DNA of 64,000 nucleotides, from NCBI GenBank assembly GCA_022414725.1, contig CM039463.1, forward strand, positions 73,364,345 to 73,428,344, in the 5' to 3' direction. The DNA is from Microglena sp. YARC. Lineage: Eukaryota > Chlorophyta > Chlorophyceae > Chlamydomonadales > Chlamydomonadaceae. The notes below the pieces were generated by a model. That model saw only the letters and a program-made list of their open reading frames with translations. It was not told where the DNA came from and searched no databases. Of this stretch, positions 19,248 through 30,330 are shown one piece after another. Position 1 is the first letter of the stretch. Each line of letters opens with the position of its first letter. The position numbers and the translations under genes are program-made.

Positions 19248-22200
19248 ATGGCCGCTGCTCGTCCCCTTGTTAGTGTTATCGCCATGGAGAGTGGAGAGGC
19301 TACCTCACAGTCTCCCCTCCCTGCTGTCTTCACTGCCCCTATCAGGTTCGTTGCGCCTGTGTCTTCCCCACTCGTTGAAGCCAATAGGTCAGCTGCCTCG
19401 TTGATCGTATAGCTGGTTAACTCGGATTTTCTTCTTCGCGTGGCGGCCGACCTAGGCATCAAAGTCTTGCGCAGCTGCTGATTTATTCGGATAGGCTTGT
19501 CTGTAAAATATCTGTGGAGGACCTTTACTCCTGTTGAGGGCGCAAGATTGACAAGTAGCGAAGCGAGATAGAAGGGCAGGCTTGTCTCTCGAGATTAAAC
19601 GCACGCCACTCGGCGTATGTTTCAGCCACTTTCTGCGGTTCTGTATCGTTCTGTCTGTCCGTCTACTGTCATTTATTCCAGTCGTGTTATTACGGGCTAG
19701 CTTGCTAGTTGGGAGTTTTGTACATCAGTATTCTTGCTCGAGTACGGTCCTAGTCCTTGGGATGAGGTTATTCAATTATGCCCAATAATGCATCATTCTC
19801 AATCAATGCACAGACCCCACACGGCCATACCTACCTGCCATCTTATGACCCAGAGCCATACTCAAGCCCATCTGATTTTGGTCCAATGTATCTTTCCTCG
19901 TCACCTTCATGGTTTGTCCAGTTCAAGGTCCTTCAGCTGTTGCAGCTGCAAATGCAGAGCTCATCTCTTGCAAGGCCTGCCTCCTTTCAAAGCAACACCT
20001 GGCCAGTCCTGCAGTCGACGCATTTGTGCCACAACGGCTTCCAGCACCTTCAACCCACAAACACCCTTTGCATGCAACCTAGTTTCCCTATGTCAATCAC
20101 AGAACTTCCCAGCATCATTCACCGGACATTGGTTCAGTTTCTGTGACAAGACAACGCACACTTATAGCGAATCAGGCTGGTCACACACGCAATTCCCCTT
20201 TGGGTAAAATAAAATTGCACCATTTCAAATCACTGAAAAGTGCATCACTCCTCACCATCCCTTCACCACACAGGCCTGATCTTGTGCGCACCATCCACAC
20301 CAACATTGCCTAGAATGCTCATCTGGCTTGAATCGTTTCATACCACTGAGCAATACATCACTCCACACCATCCCATCACCACACTGGCCTGATCTTGTGC
20401 GCACCATCCACACCAACATGGCCAATAATCTTCGCCTGGCTTGAAATATTTCATACCACTTAAGAATACCCCCCTCCACACCATCCCTTCACCACACAGG
20501 CCAGATTTTGTGCGCACCATCCACATCAACATGGCCAAGAACGCTTTCCTGACTTGAATCATTTCATACCACTTAACAATACATCACTCCACACCATCCC
20601 TTCACCACACAGGCCTGATCTTGTGCGCACCATCCACACCAACATGGCCAAGAACGCTCGCCAGGCTTACGCCGTCTTCTACAAGGCTGGCCACCAGACG
20701 GCCGCCGAGTCATGGGGTACTGGACGCGCCGTCTCCCGTATTCCTCGTGTCCCTGGTGGAGGAACCCACAGGTCTGGACTTGAACTTGAGCTTGGTTACT
20801 TAGCTTCAGCCGGCAATTTGCCCGTAATAAGATTGAATTTCCAGAAAAATGTGAATGTGAAAGAATCTTTTTCTTCTAAACCTCCCTAACAATCAAAGAT
20901 CAATCACAGAACCAAGCATTCCTCGTGTCCCTGGTGGTGTAACCCACAGGTATGGTTGGGGGAGCCACGCACAGGCAAATGCTGGTATAGGACTTGAACT
21001 TGGACTTGGGTACTTAGCTCCAGCTAGTAATTGGGCTGCTCGCTGGCAGTTAAGCTGAATTCCCAGGAAATGTGAACATTATTTTATTCTAAACGTTCAA
21101 AAATCGATCACAAATAGTTAAGATTCCTGCTCGGGGGGGGCGAACATGTGCCGAGGTGGTAGCAACACCACTGCCAACCCGCAGATCGATCTCCAACCCA
21201 CAAATCCAAATCCAACCCACAATTCCAAATCTAAATCCCCTTCTTTCCCACAGGTCTGGACAGGGAGCTTTTGGCAACATGTGCCGCGGTGGTCGCATGT
21301 TCGCCCCGACTAAGATCTGGCGAAGGTGGCACAGGAAGGTGAACCTGAACCAGAAGCGTTATGCTGTCGCCTCTGCTCTGGCTGCCTCCGCCCTGCCTTC
21401 CCTGGTCATGGCTCGCGGACACAGGATTGAACTGGTCCCTGAAGTGCCTCTTGTGCTGGATGATTCCGTGGAGTCTCTCACCAAGACCAGCAAGGCCCTG
21501 GCGGTGCTGATGGCCATCGGTGCTGGAGCTGACGTGCAGAAGGTTAAGGATTCCAAGGCCATTCGCTGCGGAAAGGGTGAGGCTCAATATTAAGTACCTA
21601 GACCCTGGTAGTCAGGTCCGACTAAACATAAATGCATAGTATGCCTTGTTACGAGGCATGAGGTTTAGGGGGGCAGCTCGTTTGCTCGCCGGGACCAGCC
21701 ACCAAGGTTGGGGGTTGGGTGGCTGTCATCCCCCTAGAATAGGGTTTTATGTTTGACTGTATCATCTTGATATTTTTTAGGCCTAACTGGCATGGCCAGG
21801 GTGTATGGTTTCAGCATCAACAGTGTGACCATCACTTGGGCAATCCTGGCATTCACAGTTTCTATTTTCAGTTTTTTTTTTTTTTTTTTTCTATTTGAGC
21901 TGAAACTTCTGAGCGGCAACTTCTGGGCAGCTCCCCTGGCTGGCTATTCAGCTGAAGCTAATGCAACCTTGCGTGTCTGGAAGCTGGCATAATCCGATGG
22001 CCAGAACTGCCGAAATCTTTCGGCTAAGCCCAGTGGTATAGAAGCTACTGCTTTTAGGAAAACGGAACAACTGAAAATTACTGCTTTTTTGTGCTATGAC
22101 TTGTTTGTTGGTCGCCAACTAAAGCACCTACAAAATCACTGAGATGGATGTACAATTGGATTTGGTACCTGTATCCATGTTTGAACACAATTACCGCCAT

Positions 22201-23688
22201 CTTAATGACCTTCAACTTCTTCAGCTTCCACTAGCTAAAACAGGCCGTGACCCCCACCACCACCACCACCCACGTACCATCATAATCAACGACAACCACC
22301 ATCCACCATCGAACTGCACAGGTAAGCTGAGGAACCGTCGTTACGTCCAGCGCCGTGGACCTCTGGTCATCTATGGCAATGACAGCGGCATCTGCAAGGC
22401 TTTCCGCAACATTCCCGGCGTCGAGGTCGCCTGCGTCGACCGTCTGAACCTCCTTCAGCTGGCTCCCGGAGGTCACCTTGGCCGTTTCTGCATCTGGACC
22501 AAGTCTGCTTTCGAAAAGCTCGACACCATCTTCGGCACCCCCACCGCCCCCTCGACGGTGAAGAGAGGCTTCACCATGCCGCGCAGCATTATGACTAACT
22601 CCGACCTGAACAGGCTCATCAACTCCGATGAAGTCCAGTCCGTTGTGCGCCCCGCTAAGAGCTCCACTGGCCGCCACGCCCCTCTCAAGAAGAACCCCCT
22701 CAAGAACTTGGGCACCATGCTAAAGCTCAACCCCTACGCCAAGGCCTGCCGCAGAAGGGAGGTCCTCGTGTCGGAGGCTCGTGCCGAGAAGCTGGCCACT
22801 CTGCGCTCCGGAAAGGCTGTTGGACCCAAGAAGACAGCCGAGGCCAAGGCTCTCGCCAAGGGATTCTATGGACAGGTGAGAGTTTGGCTTATATGGGAGT
22901 ATAGGATCCCCATTCTGACGAATGGCTCTTTAGTTAAGCTCCTAGAACGAGGAATTTCCCAGGTTTGAATCCCCATTGGTGCGATTTATTGCTGCGGTCG
23001 CTGTCAACCGCCATGGTAGCTTTGTCCAGGTCAAGTAGCAGCCCGTTCCCAACCGTCGTAAGACGGGGGTCCCTTAATACCACGCCCCACCAGGCGTTGT
23101 CATTACGCGAGTAGAGGAGGATTAAATTGTCGCTGTAGTAGAACTCAGTGGGCCCGTCGGTTAAACTATTGATTGGGGGTTCAGTTCACCATTTCTTCTT
23201 CTTTACCGCCCTCAATGTAGTCAAGACTGGACACTTCCACTGATGCAGAGCCATTTAGACCTTAAGGTTGACGTCGACCCAGGACTCACGCCACCTGACG
23301 ATGCCACCTAAACTCAACAACTCAACAACTCGCAACTCAACCAAGACGAAAAATAACAAAAGCCTGTTGATCACCCACCACAAAAACCCACCACAAGCCA
23401 ACTGGCCTTAGATAAGGGCGGTCAGTATATCTACCATGTGTTCTGCCAACTCAAATGTATGTTTGTTACAGTACATGTTAAGACACTTCAGGTGAAGGGA
23501 CTTACCCTACCTCAAACATTCGAGATCCACTCTAGATTTGTTGGAGGGCTAATTGAAAGAAAAATGGTCAAACCCTTCAAAACCCTTCTCACCCTCCGCC
23601 TTCCTTCTGCGTGCAGCTCATTGTGGACAGCGAGTACCAGGGAGCTGACTACGAGGTGTTTGACAAGTGGCTCGGCAACCAAGCTTAA
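19248..23688 (+). CDS. RPL4: 60S ribosomal protein uL4 (RPL4), complete, five exons
   Basis: Structural protein of the large ribosomal subunit. In this family a long internal loop lines the nascent-peptide exit tunnel. Exons 19248-19345, 20613-20771, 21254-21576, 22322-22875 and 23617-23688 join in phase to 402 codons including the stop, giving 401 residues, the usual eukaryotic length. The sequence is strongly conserved: [10 protein letters not shown] and [87 protein letters not shown] and [20 protein letters not shown]. It ends in a short acidic tail with FDKWLGN. The start is fixed by family alignment, and its context AAAAATGG is favourable. All introns are GT-AG. Introns 1 and 2 carry decayed copies of exon edges, intron 3 carries a foldback MITE, and intron 4 carries a SINE. 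Confidence 0.97.
20217..20612 (+). repeat. Acceptor-edge array of RPL4 exon 2
   Basis: Three decayed copies of about 113 bp precede the real exon. Each holds an intron tail (ACACCATCCCTTCACCACAC), AG, then GCCTGATCTTGTGCGCACC and about 40 more exon bases, breaking off at CTGGCTTGAA-like sequence. Copy starts are near 20274, 20387 and 20500. The real exon starts at 20613. The second copy has lost its AG (ACTGG). Confidence 0.92.
20772..21253 (+). repeat. Exon-edge fragments inside RPL4 intron 2
   Basis: The end of exon 2 plus donor recurs near 20916-20957 (ATTCCTCGTGTCCCTGGTGG, then ACCCACAGGTATGG). The following ACTTGAACTTG...TACTTAGCTCCAGC block also recurs, so the unit is about 220 bp. Near 21143 a decayed copy of the exon 3 start reads AACATGTGCCGAGGTGGT. 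The donor and acceptor of this intron share the same CCCACAGGTCTGGA. Confidence 0.85.
21888..22070. mobile_element. Foldback MITE, family A, decayed copy 8 (RPL4 intron 3)
   Basis: Retains TTCTGGGCAGCTCCCCTGGC and GGCTATTCAGCTGAAGC and a decayed right arm TAGAAGCTACTGC, next to a poly-T tract at 21875-21890. Confidence 0.6.
22917..23110 (+). mobile_element. tRNA-derived SINE, copy 2 (RPL4 intron 4)
   Basis: Inserted about 40 bp after the RPL4 exon 4 donor. The B box CAGGTTTGAATCCCC is well kept and the A-box part is decayed. The body AACCGCCATGGTAGCTTTGT and the end CACGCCCCACCAGGCGTTGT match the family. Confidence 0.8.
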
Positions 23689-24320
23689 ATTGTCATACTA
23701 TTTTCTTGGATATTTCCTCCCATAAATGTGTCTTTGTCCTTGCCTGCATTGTTTGTGTTGTTTTCTTGTCTGTAACACTTTTCTGCTGTACACCTCCTAC
23801 CAGTATCCGTTTTGTCTTGATTGCGTGGCCTTTCACGCTTCTGGCTTGGCAAAAAATCGCGTGAGTGTACTTCGACCGGACAACTGCATGGTGGACGACC
23901 AAGAATCAACAGTATCACCCGATCGCCAGGGTAGTGCAGGACGCAGCGTCCTGCATCGCAGGACGCAACATGGGAGGGTCCATTGCGTCGCAGACGAAGT
24001 TTTAGGATGTTAGTTGCGTCTCACCCAGCAGTTGATTGGCCCACCACCACTCGATTGCCGTGGGCTACAGGTTCTGTTGTCAGTAGGACGCAGCTGAAGC
24101 ACTTGAGTGCGTCCCAGGATGCAACATACCGAATTAGGGTGCGACCAAGGACGCAACCCCTGGGGTCCATGTCTCCGTTTGCCGAATTAGGGTGCCTCCG
24201 TTTCTAACGAAAACATATAAGCATCAAAATCCATGAAACCTTCCCCTTGGGCACATAGGCTATACCGGTAATTAGCACGGATCTTACTTAAAACCTCTGT
24301 CCGCGACACTCCCATGACAC
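23689..24320. other. RPL4 3' region and GACGCAAC repeat
   Basis: Holds the RPL4 3' UTR and, at 23.93-24.15 kb, copies of phrases shared with 6.0 kb (CAGGACGCAACATGGGAGGG, TCCATTGCGTCGCAG). No gene is recognised. Confidence 0.5.
23771..23775 (+). terminator. Candidate poly(A) signal TGTAA for RPL4
   Basis: TGTAA lies 83 bases after the stop codon. TGTAA is the usual poly(A) signal in core chlorophytes, so this supports both the gene end and the lineage. Confidence 0.55.
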
Positions 24321-24329
24321 CTCGGCCCA

Positions 24330-25120
24330 CCTTCTTGGAACATGCTCCCACCCTACGTTCCGTGCCCCCTACATCTCCCGCCACAACTCCTCTGCCCTTC
24401 AACTTTATGACGCCATCTCTGCTGGCTCCCTCGGTCGCTCTACTTTTTATGTTGACGCATCCTCGTGTCACTCCCTCCCTCTCGGTGTCTCCAACACACG
24501 CCTACCCCCTTGGCTCCTTCCACCCTCTTGTACATGCTTCTCCCCTTGCTCTTGTACCCCTGTCGCCAGACTGCGCCCCGACATCCTCTTCCTTTCTGGT
24601 CTCTCGCCTTCCACGGCAACACCCTCACCCGGTCCGAACTCTCCTCCCTCCAAGCCGCCCACTGTCTATCTTTGCCAACACACTTACACGTGGGACTCCC
24701 GCTATCATACCACCCTTGCCACGACCCGCACTCAGCACCTCACCAGTTCGGCTCTTCTCGCTGCTGGTTGGCGGGTCATCTCCCCTGACCCAATCATCCT
24801 CGGCTCCTTTGATACCCTCTTCGCCTCCTTTCCCCCCAATGTTTCTTCTCTCCCCATCCATCCTACTGACACCACCCGGCTCCTCACCTCCCTCCATCTG
24901 CATGCCATCCGGTACGCACATACCATCGTGTGTACCCAACGCAGCATGGAATCTGCCACCCGCTCTTCCCACTCCTCCGCCACCGGCTATCCTGGGGGGC
25001 ACCGCCTTCCTCCCCCCCCCCCCCCCCCCCCCCCTCCCACCCAGGGATACCCATTTGGGGAGCCCCCAGCAGGGTTACCCATTTGTCCGTCTGTGCGACC
25101 GACCATCCATCCATCTGTCT
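24330..25120 (+). pseudogene. C-terminal fragment of a non-LTR retrotransposon polyprotein
   Basis: One frame is open throughout but has no start and no reverse transcriptase upstream. It contains CSHPTFRAPYISRHNSSAL (the Cys-His-RH region that follows the RT domain in several non-LTR families), then LRPDILFLSG, then YTWDSRYHTTLATTRTQHL, SSALLAAGWRVI and HAIRYAHTIVCTQRSMES. These resemble the RPD-type endonuclease-like C-terminal domain of protist and algal elements from memory of the family. No search was possible. It ends in poly-C at about 25012 and passes into a family H repeat, so it is a dead fragment. Confidence 0.5.
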
Positions 25121-25210
25121 GACCGAGACGAAGCCTGGCACGGCAGCCAACGGTCTCGTAACTAACTCTTTTCCGTTGCCACCTGTCGCTCCGTCGCGAT
25201 TACTCTCCGC
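25040..25210. repeat. Dispersed repeat, family H, copy 3
   Basis: Carries ACCCATTTGTCCGTC, GGCAGCCAACGGTCTCGTAAC and TTCCGTTGCCACCTGTCGC in the same order as copies at 3.6 and 8.46 kb. Confidence 0.7.
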
Positions 25211-25224
25211 TTAGTGCGGAGGGG

Positions 25225-25440
25225 CCGATGTTATAGACCGGTTCTCCCGGTCCAGCTAGAGTGTCTTGGGGCGCCAGGCCTTCCGCCTGGAAGCTCCCGT
25301 AGTAGTGCCTCCGCCCCGTTAGGGCCGGCACCCACCGGCGGCAGTACCCTGAGGTACTGTCGCCTTTCCCTTCTTATACCTTTCATGTCGCCTGACATGC
25401 TATCACGATTGTAAGCACACGCCCTAGTCCATTCCCTGCG
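25225..25440. other. GC-rich hairpin cluster before the retroelement frame
   Basis: A run of small perfect hairpins: ACCGGTTCTCCCGGT, CCAGGCCTTCCGCCTGG, GCCCCGTTAGGGCCGGC and GTACCCTGAGGTAC. It begins TGTTATAGACCGG, so it could be part of an LTR or leader, but no second copy is present in the window. Confidence 0.4.
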
Positions 25441-25443
25441 AGA

Positions 25444-27507
25444 GTGCTCAAGACATATCGCTCCGGAAAGCTAAAGGTTATCGCTCATCAACGCCGCACC
25501 GTGTTCCACTGCAACAGACTTGAGCGCATCAAGCCTGTTACCCTGTCCGTAGATCCCGAGCTCCCGCGCACCTGCAGTGCCTTCTACAGTTGCCGCCGCA
25601 ACAACCGAAGGAAAAGGATCTCAGTTGCAGAATCTTCTCTGATTGCTAGGCCACCACCCGGCTTCCCCCACCCCACCCCCCACCCCGAGTCTACCCAAGA
25701 CCCCGCTGAACCGCCAGCCCGTTGCCCCTGCAACACAACCTCCCCCACTGCGTCTACCCATCAGTTCCCCTCTCACACCCTTCCATCATCTCCTTACCCC
25801 CGTCGGCCCCGCAAGCCAAATCTCCTGCCCCCCCCCCCCCCCCCCTCCCTACTACATGTATCCAATTATCTGGCTATGGACCATATTCTGCGAAACTGCA
25901 CACACACCCTTGCTGCAATTCTAGACGCGTACACTAACAACGCAGCTAGAGCTTTGCGCTACATCAGAAAAGACTGGGGCCAGGGATTCACTTTAATGCC
26001 CCACTTCTACAACCCCTACTACGACTCCTTCACAACTCTAACTCCCCCATTCTGCGACATCTATCCAGCCTCCGCCCAGGATGCTGCTCTTCCCCCTTCT
26101 ACTCCTGTTCATCAACCACCTTCATCCCCGTTTGATAACGACGAATCTACTGGACCACCTACGCCAACCTCGGACGGGGAGCCTTCTGACCTCCGAGCCT
26201 TCCAGGATGCGGCAGCAGCCGCGGACCTACTGCGTAAGGCCATCCCTATGCTCAGTACATTTGGAATCAATTACGAGGTTGATGATTCAGTGCCACCTGA
26301 GGACAGGTCTACAAACCCTCTACAAGGTATGTGGCCACCAGCTTCCCCTCAGTGCATCATATGCACAGGGATTGGGCATACCCCTTCCATCTGCCCGAAC
26401 CTCTCCCCCTTTGCCTCACAAATTCACAACTGTGCCAATTGTGGGGGGACCAAGCACCATGAGGGGCAATGCTCCAGTTGCCAGAGGCCAAGCAGTCCGT
26501 CACTTACCCCTCATGGGAACAAGCTGACTGAACTTTGTGTCAACTGCAATGGTAGAGGGCACTATGGGAAGCAATGCTTCTCATCCACCAGAGTCAACCC
26601 CACAAGCAAGACTTGTGCAGACTGTGGAGGATATGGGCACCATGAGTCAAGATGCCCTAACCCCTGCCAGGCTACTACCACACTGGAGTCTCCACCCCAA
26701 GATTCTGGAGATGATTCTGGAGATGGCAAAAACACCACCGGTGAGAACCCTGATACCACTGACTCTGAGCTAGGAAAGTACCCCCCCACTCATGAGACTC
26801 CCCCCAGTGACCTATCTCCTTGTTTCCACGACCATTGGTGCCTCACCACAGACTCCATCTACCACATGACTTCAAATGCTGATTGCCTCATCAGGATCAC
26901 ACCCCTCAACCCACCAGTGTCAGTCATCCCCCCAAACTCCTCAGCACCCATTGTCTGCTCTTATACTGGCACAGCTGTACTTCAGGGTATAGGACTTGTA
27001 GTGACACTTCTAGATGTCCTCCTTGTGCCCGTGTCAAACTCCTTCAATCTCATCAGTGTCCCTGCCATCATGGATTATGACGAAGACATACACATCCACA
27101 CTGATCGCTGTACTGCACAGATTGAGCTGCCCTACCAGCATGGAGACAGTCTGGTCAGCTATACCACTGGCCTGGAGTGCTCAGTATCATCAGACAGTGG
27201 ACTATACACCACAAGTCTGTATCAACCCTCTCCATCTGACCACCCAGACAACGACCTCCCTGATGACCCATGGTACCTTGAGCCTTACACCATGGTCCAT
27301 CATCTGGCGCCAGCAGGCAAGTCAAAGTGGAGACAACGCTTCACTGCCTCTCCCCCTACAACTCCCCCTCCACCTGCACCTCCTTCTCCAGCCCCACCTC
27401 CTCCACCACTCCCCTCCTCCAGCCCCACCTCTCCTCCACCCCTCCCTCCCCCAGCACCTCCCTCTGTCTCTCCCCTGTACCTTCCCCTCACTCTCACCCA
27501 ATCATAG
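25444..27507 (+). CDS. Retroelement gag-like frame with four CCHC knuckles
   Basis: Open frame of about 687 codons. It begins inside another element's end: residues about 10-40 (LKVIAHQRRTVFHCNRLERI) resemble the integrase C-terminus of gypsy-type elements (the HxNRL motif). The first in-frame ATG is at 25876, after a Pro-rich stretch. Four CX2CX4HX4C knuckles follow at about 26.36-26.66 kb (CIICTGIGHTPSIC, CANCGGTKHHEGQC, CVNCNGRGHYGKQC, CADCGGYGHHESRC). Next comes a segment resembling a copia-type protease region (WCLTTDSIYHMTSN) without a canonical D-S/T-G, and a Pro-rich end. Nucleic-acid binding is likely from the knuckles. No RT or integrase core follows, so it is a non-autonomous or dead element. 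The frame shifts to the next one near 27.5 kb. Confidence 0.6.
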   Translation: MLKTYRSGKLKVIAHQRRTVFHCNRLERIKPVTLSVDPELPRTCSAFYSCRRNNRRKRISVAESSLIARPPPGFPHPTPHPESTQDPAEPPARCPCNTTSPTASTHQFPSHTLPSSPYPRRPRKPNLLPPPPPPSLLHVSNYLAMDHILRNCTHTLAAILDAYTNNAARALRYIRKDWGQGFTLMPHFYNPYYDSFTTLTPPFCDIYPASAQDAALPPSTPVHQPPSSPFDNDESTGPPTPTSDGEPSDLRAFQDAAAAADLLRKAIPMLSTFGINYEVDDSVPPEDRSTNPLQGMWPPASPQCIICTGIGHTPSICPNLSPFASQIHNCANCGGTKHHEGQCSSCQRPSSPSLTPHGNKLTELCVNCNGRGHYGKQCFSSTRVNPTSKTCADCGGYGHHESRCPNPCQATTTLESPPQDSGDDSGDGKNTTGENPDTTDSELGKYPPTHETPPSDLSPCFHDHWCLTTDSIYHMTSNADCLIRITPLNPPVSVIPPNSSAPIVCSYTGTAVLQGIGLVVTLLDVLLVPVSNSFNLISVPAIMDYDEDIHIHTDRCTAQIELPYQHGDSLVSYTTGLECSVSSDSGLYTTSLYQPSPSDHPDNDLPDDPWYLEPYTMVHHLAPAGKSKWRQRFTASPPTTPPPPAPPSPAPPPPPLPSSSPTSPPPLPPPAPPSVSPLYLPLTLTQS

Positions 27508-28318
27508 GAAAGAATGCTCACAAGACAGAACACCCCCTACCCTTATGACATGCTGGAACTGTGGAGGATATGGCCATAACCCAACCTCATGCCCTAGCAT
27601 CTCTACCAACCTTGCCTTTAGACCTCCCAAGGTACCAATCCCTATCCCCCACCCACAGGCACCCAAGGAAGCAGATCTCGAAGGTTTTATCCAAGGTTTA
27701 TTAGGCCACCTCACATCCCCTGCAACACCCACTGAATCTCACAAAATCCTGCAAGCACCCCCAGGATTTCCAGCTGAACCCTTAGACTGGCCTACAGTTC
27801 AAGACCTGCCCTCCACATGGGCAGAGTGTTGCAAAGCAGCTGGCTTCACCCCCTCTCCCAACCTCACCACACCACCTACTATCCCTACAAAGAAAACCAG
27901 GTCAGCAACTAAGAAACGCAGTGCAGATGCAACCAAGGTCCTTGGCCACCTGACTAAGATGCATGCAACCTTGACCCACATGTACCACAGTGTCATAGTT
28001 GCCCTCCAGACCAACAGTGGAAATCCCTCTCCCCAAACCCTGCAGACAGCACAACTCACACCACCACTTCAACCCAACATCCACCAACCAACCATATTCA
28101 AACCAGTTGGCATCACAAACTTCTCCCCACCCCCCTCCCCTTCATCATATGACTATGAACCTGATGACATCCCAAACAACAGCAATGCATGCAGAATACA
28201 GTCAGTAAGAGTACAGTCATACCTATGGTTCCAAGGATCCACGGACTCACGGAGTGACAGTACCTCAATATGTACCGCCTCACTCACAAGCACGCCTCCG
28301 GCTGCCAAACAATATTAG
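27508..28318 (+). pseudogene. Second gag-like frame (+1 to the previous), one CCHC knuckle
   Basis: Continues in the +1 frame (open from 27014). It has TPPTLMTCWNCGGYGHNPTSC, a knuckle nearly identical in context to that of the copia element at 45.9 kb (QMTCWNCNGYGHNSITC). A Pro/Thr-rich region and a basic stretch (KKTRSATKKRSADATK) follow. The end is near TPPAAKQY. Frame disruption and loss of pol suggest a dead copy. I cannot place LTRs for it. Confidence 0.5.
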
Positions 28319-29450
28319 CAAACTCTATTATCGGCTATAATCAATTATCCTACTGAGGAGCCAACCGAGAATTCCCTACATCCACTCACTAGGTACATTA
28401 TACCTCTTGGTAGTCTTTAGTATTCCCTCTAGCTTATAACTCCTCCCCTAAACTCTATGCTAACCTTTAATCGAGATAGCTAAAATTATCACATAACGTA
28501 GTCCCATCACATCTGCCGTTGCTTCTGAGCTGTGACAATACTTGCATACATATGGGGCAGAAGGGAGCATGAGCTCACTTCATGGTTCCATCGCTTGCAT
28601 CCTACCTTGATGAGGTGATCGTAGTACTGTACTGCCTCGCTGAAGGCTTTGAGCCCTCTAAACCTAACTCCAACACTGATGTACGAAAGCATGGTGGGGT
28701 CTTATTTGATTTCTTTATAGTAGCCTGAGTAATCATGTATGTAAATGTGTAAAACAAACATTGGTAACAATTGATATGGCAGATTATTGTGGGAAGAAGC
28801 AGGAGTAAAAACAAAAAAGCTGCAGACGTAGAGCCTAAAAACCCTGAGGGGGGCTGACCCCCCCCCTCCCCCCCCCAGGTTGTCCAAGTACTGAAGCCAC
28901 CCTTTGCTGTCGCTGGAGGCGGCCAGAAAAATACGTAAAAATCAAACCCCGCACAGACACTCTAAAACGCAATTACAAAACAAAACGGTGCACATGGTAT
29001 GTTTTTGTAATCATTATTCTGATCTGGTCACTGCCCCTTCAGGTTTATCTGCCTGGCTTCAACTGCTTGGCAATCTTCCCCATAAACTCGCTGGGCGCCC
29101 ACGTTTGCGGGCCTGTACATTGGACGGACGAGCATCAGCATCATCTTGCATACAGAGAGAAGAAAGAAAGAGAGAGAAGGAAAGACAGAAAGGGAATGCC
29201 AAGAGGCGTGGAAAAGGAAAGAAACAGAAGAACGGCGGTGTTTCGATTTGATTCGGTTGCTGTCGGGTTGTGTGTGTGGGGTGTGTGTGGGGGTGGGTGG
29301 GTGGGGTGGGTGGTATATACTTACTGCACGAGGTCCAAAGTGGTTCCAATGGACTGCCCTTACCAAGGCCTACTCATGGGTGGTCTTATAATTGCATTTG
29401 GAGGTCTGAGTAAAAAGTTAGCAAAAAACTAAACGAGGGCTGACCCCCCC
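28319..29450 (-). other. Possible scattered exons of an unrecognised minus-strand gene
   Basis: Not enough to call a gene. On the minus strand about 28667-28612 reads FRGLKAFSEAVQYYDHLIK and then a GTAGG donor, a TPR-like phrase. About 29110-29045 can be read as WAPSEFMGKIAKQLKPGR before a stop, after a TGTACAG acceptor-like sequence. Two GCTGACC-plus-poly-C blocks (about 28.85 and 29.44 kb) are near copies of each other. Low confidence. Confidence 0.2.
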
Positions 29451-30330
29451 CTCCCCCCCCCCCCCCCCCCCCCCCTAAATAAGGTGCCCAGAAAAATCTG
29501 AAAACATGTTCAATAAATCGCAAATAATCATGTCATATACATCCTATATTCGGAATAAATCAATCGGCTTTGCTCAACTTTTCGTTGAGGATGCTACCTC
29601 CTGGAATAACGATTAAACTGTATACTGACATTACTTTAACCTGTCTTGCATCCTTGTCACGGCAAACACGAAACAAATAAAAAAACCTGATAGAAACAGA
29701 AACATTGCCCCAATTGAATAGCTAACATTCCATGCAATGCACTGCTTATCGGGCACGACATCGCGCATTTAATCGAGGAGCTGTTGCCGTGATATCTCCT
29801 AAAAGGAAAGAGAGAGAAAATCGCTATGCTCAGTCGGCGGAAAGGTTAGATGAAAGCAATACGCGAATCAGATTAGAAGATAGATTCGCATCGCCACCTT
29901 AGTCGTTCGCAAGCGACAGCGTGTTTATTCACTGGCAACAGCGTGGCGCCAGTACCCTAAGTGTAATCTCATAGACTTCTGCTCATACCAGACTTTTAAC
30001 TTGACAGGAGGTTGCCGTTGACACCCTCCTGTCAAGAGAGGGCCGTCTGGGCGCAGCCGCGCCCCCAGTCGCGCCCCCGCCCCCCAAACCCTGGAAGCTA
30101 ATCTCCCTCGGCCACCACATGCCGGCTGCCTTTCTTTTGATGTCCTATGACACGAGTTCCCCGCGGCAAGCAGCGTGCATTTGGAAGTCCGAACTAAAGG
30201 CTTATAGATTGTGTCTCCTCTAAATATCAGAAGTCCCTCGCGCCCACATCCCGTACCCTCACTCCGTCTTTCCATGTAGAAACGAAGGTTCGTTATCAAC
30301 GAGTATCGCACCACATCTCGTACAGTGAAC
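29451..30330. other. No gene recognised; upstream region of CAP gene
   Basis: Contains poly-C at about 29453-29474 and probably the promoter and 5' UTR of the gene starting at 30331. No motif is clear enough to name. Confidence 0.4.

Noticed and set aside
22231..22677. Minus-strand frame of 148 codons opposite RPL4 exon 4
   Set aside because: Shadow of the conserved RPL4 exon.
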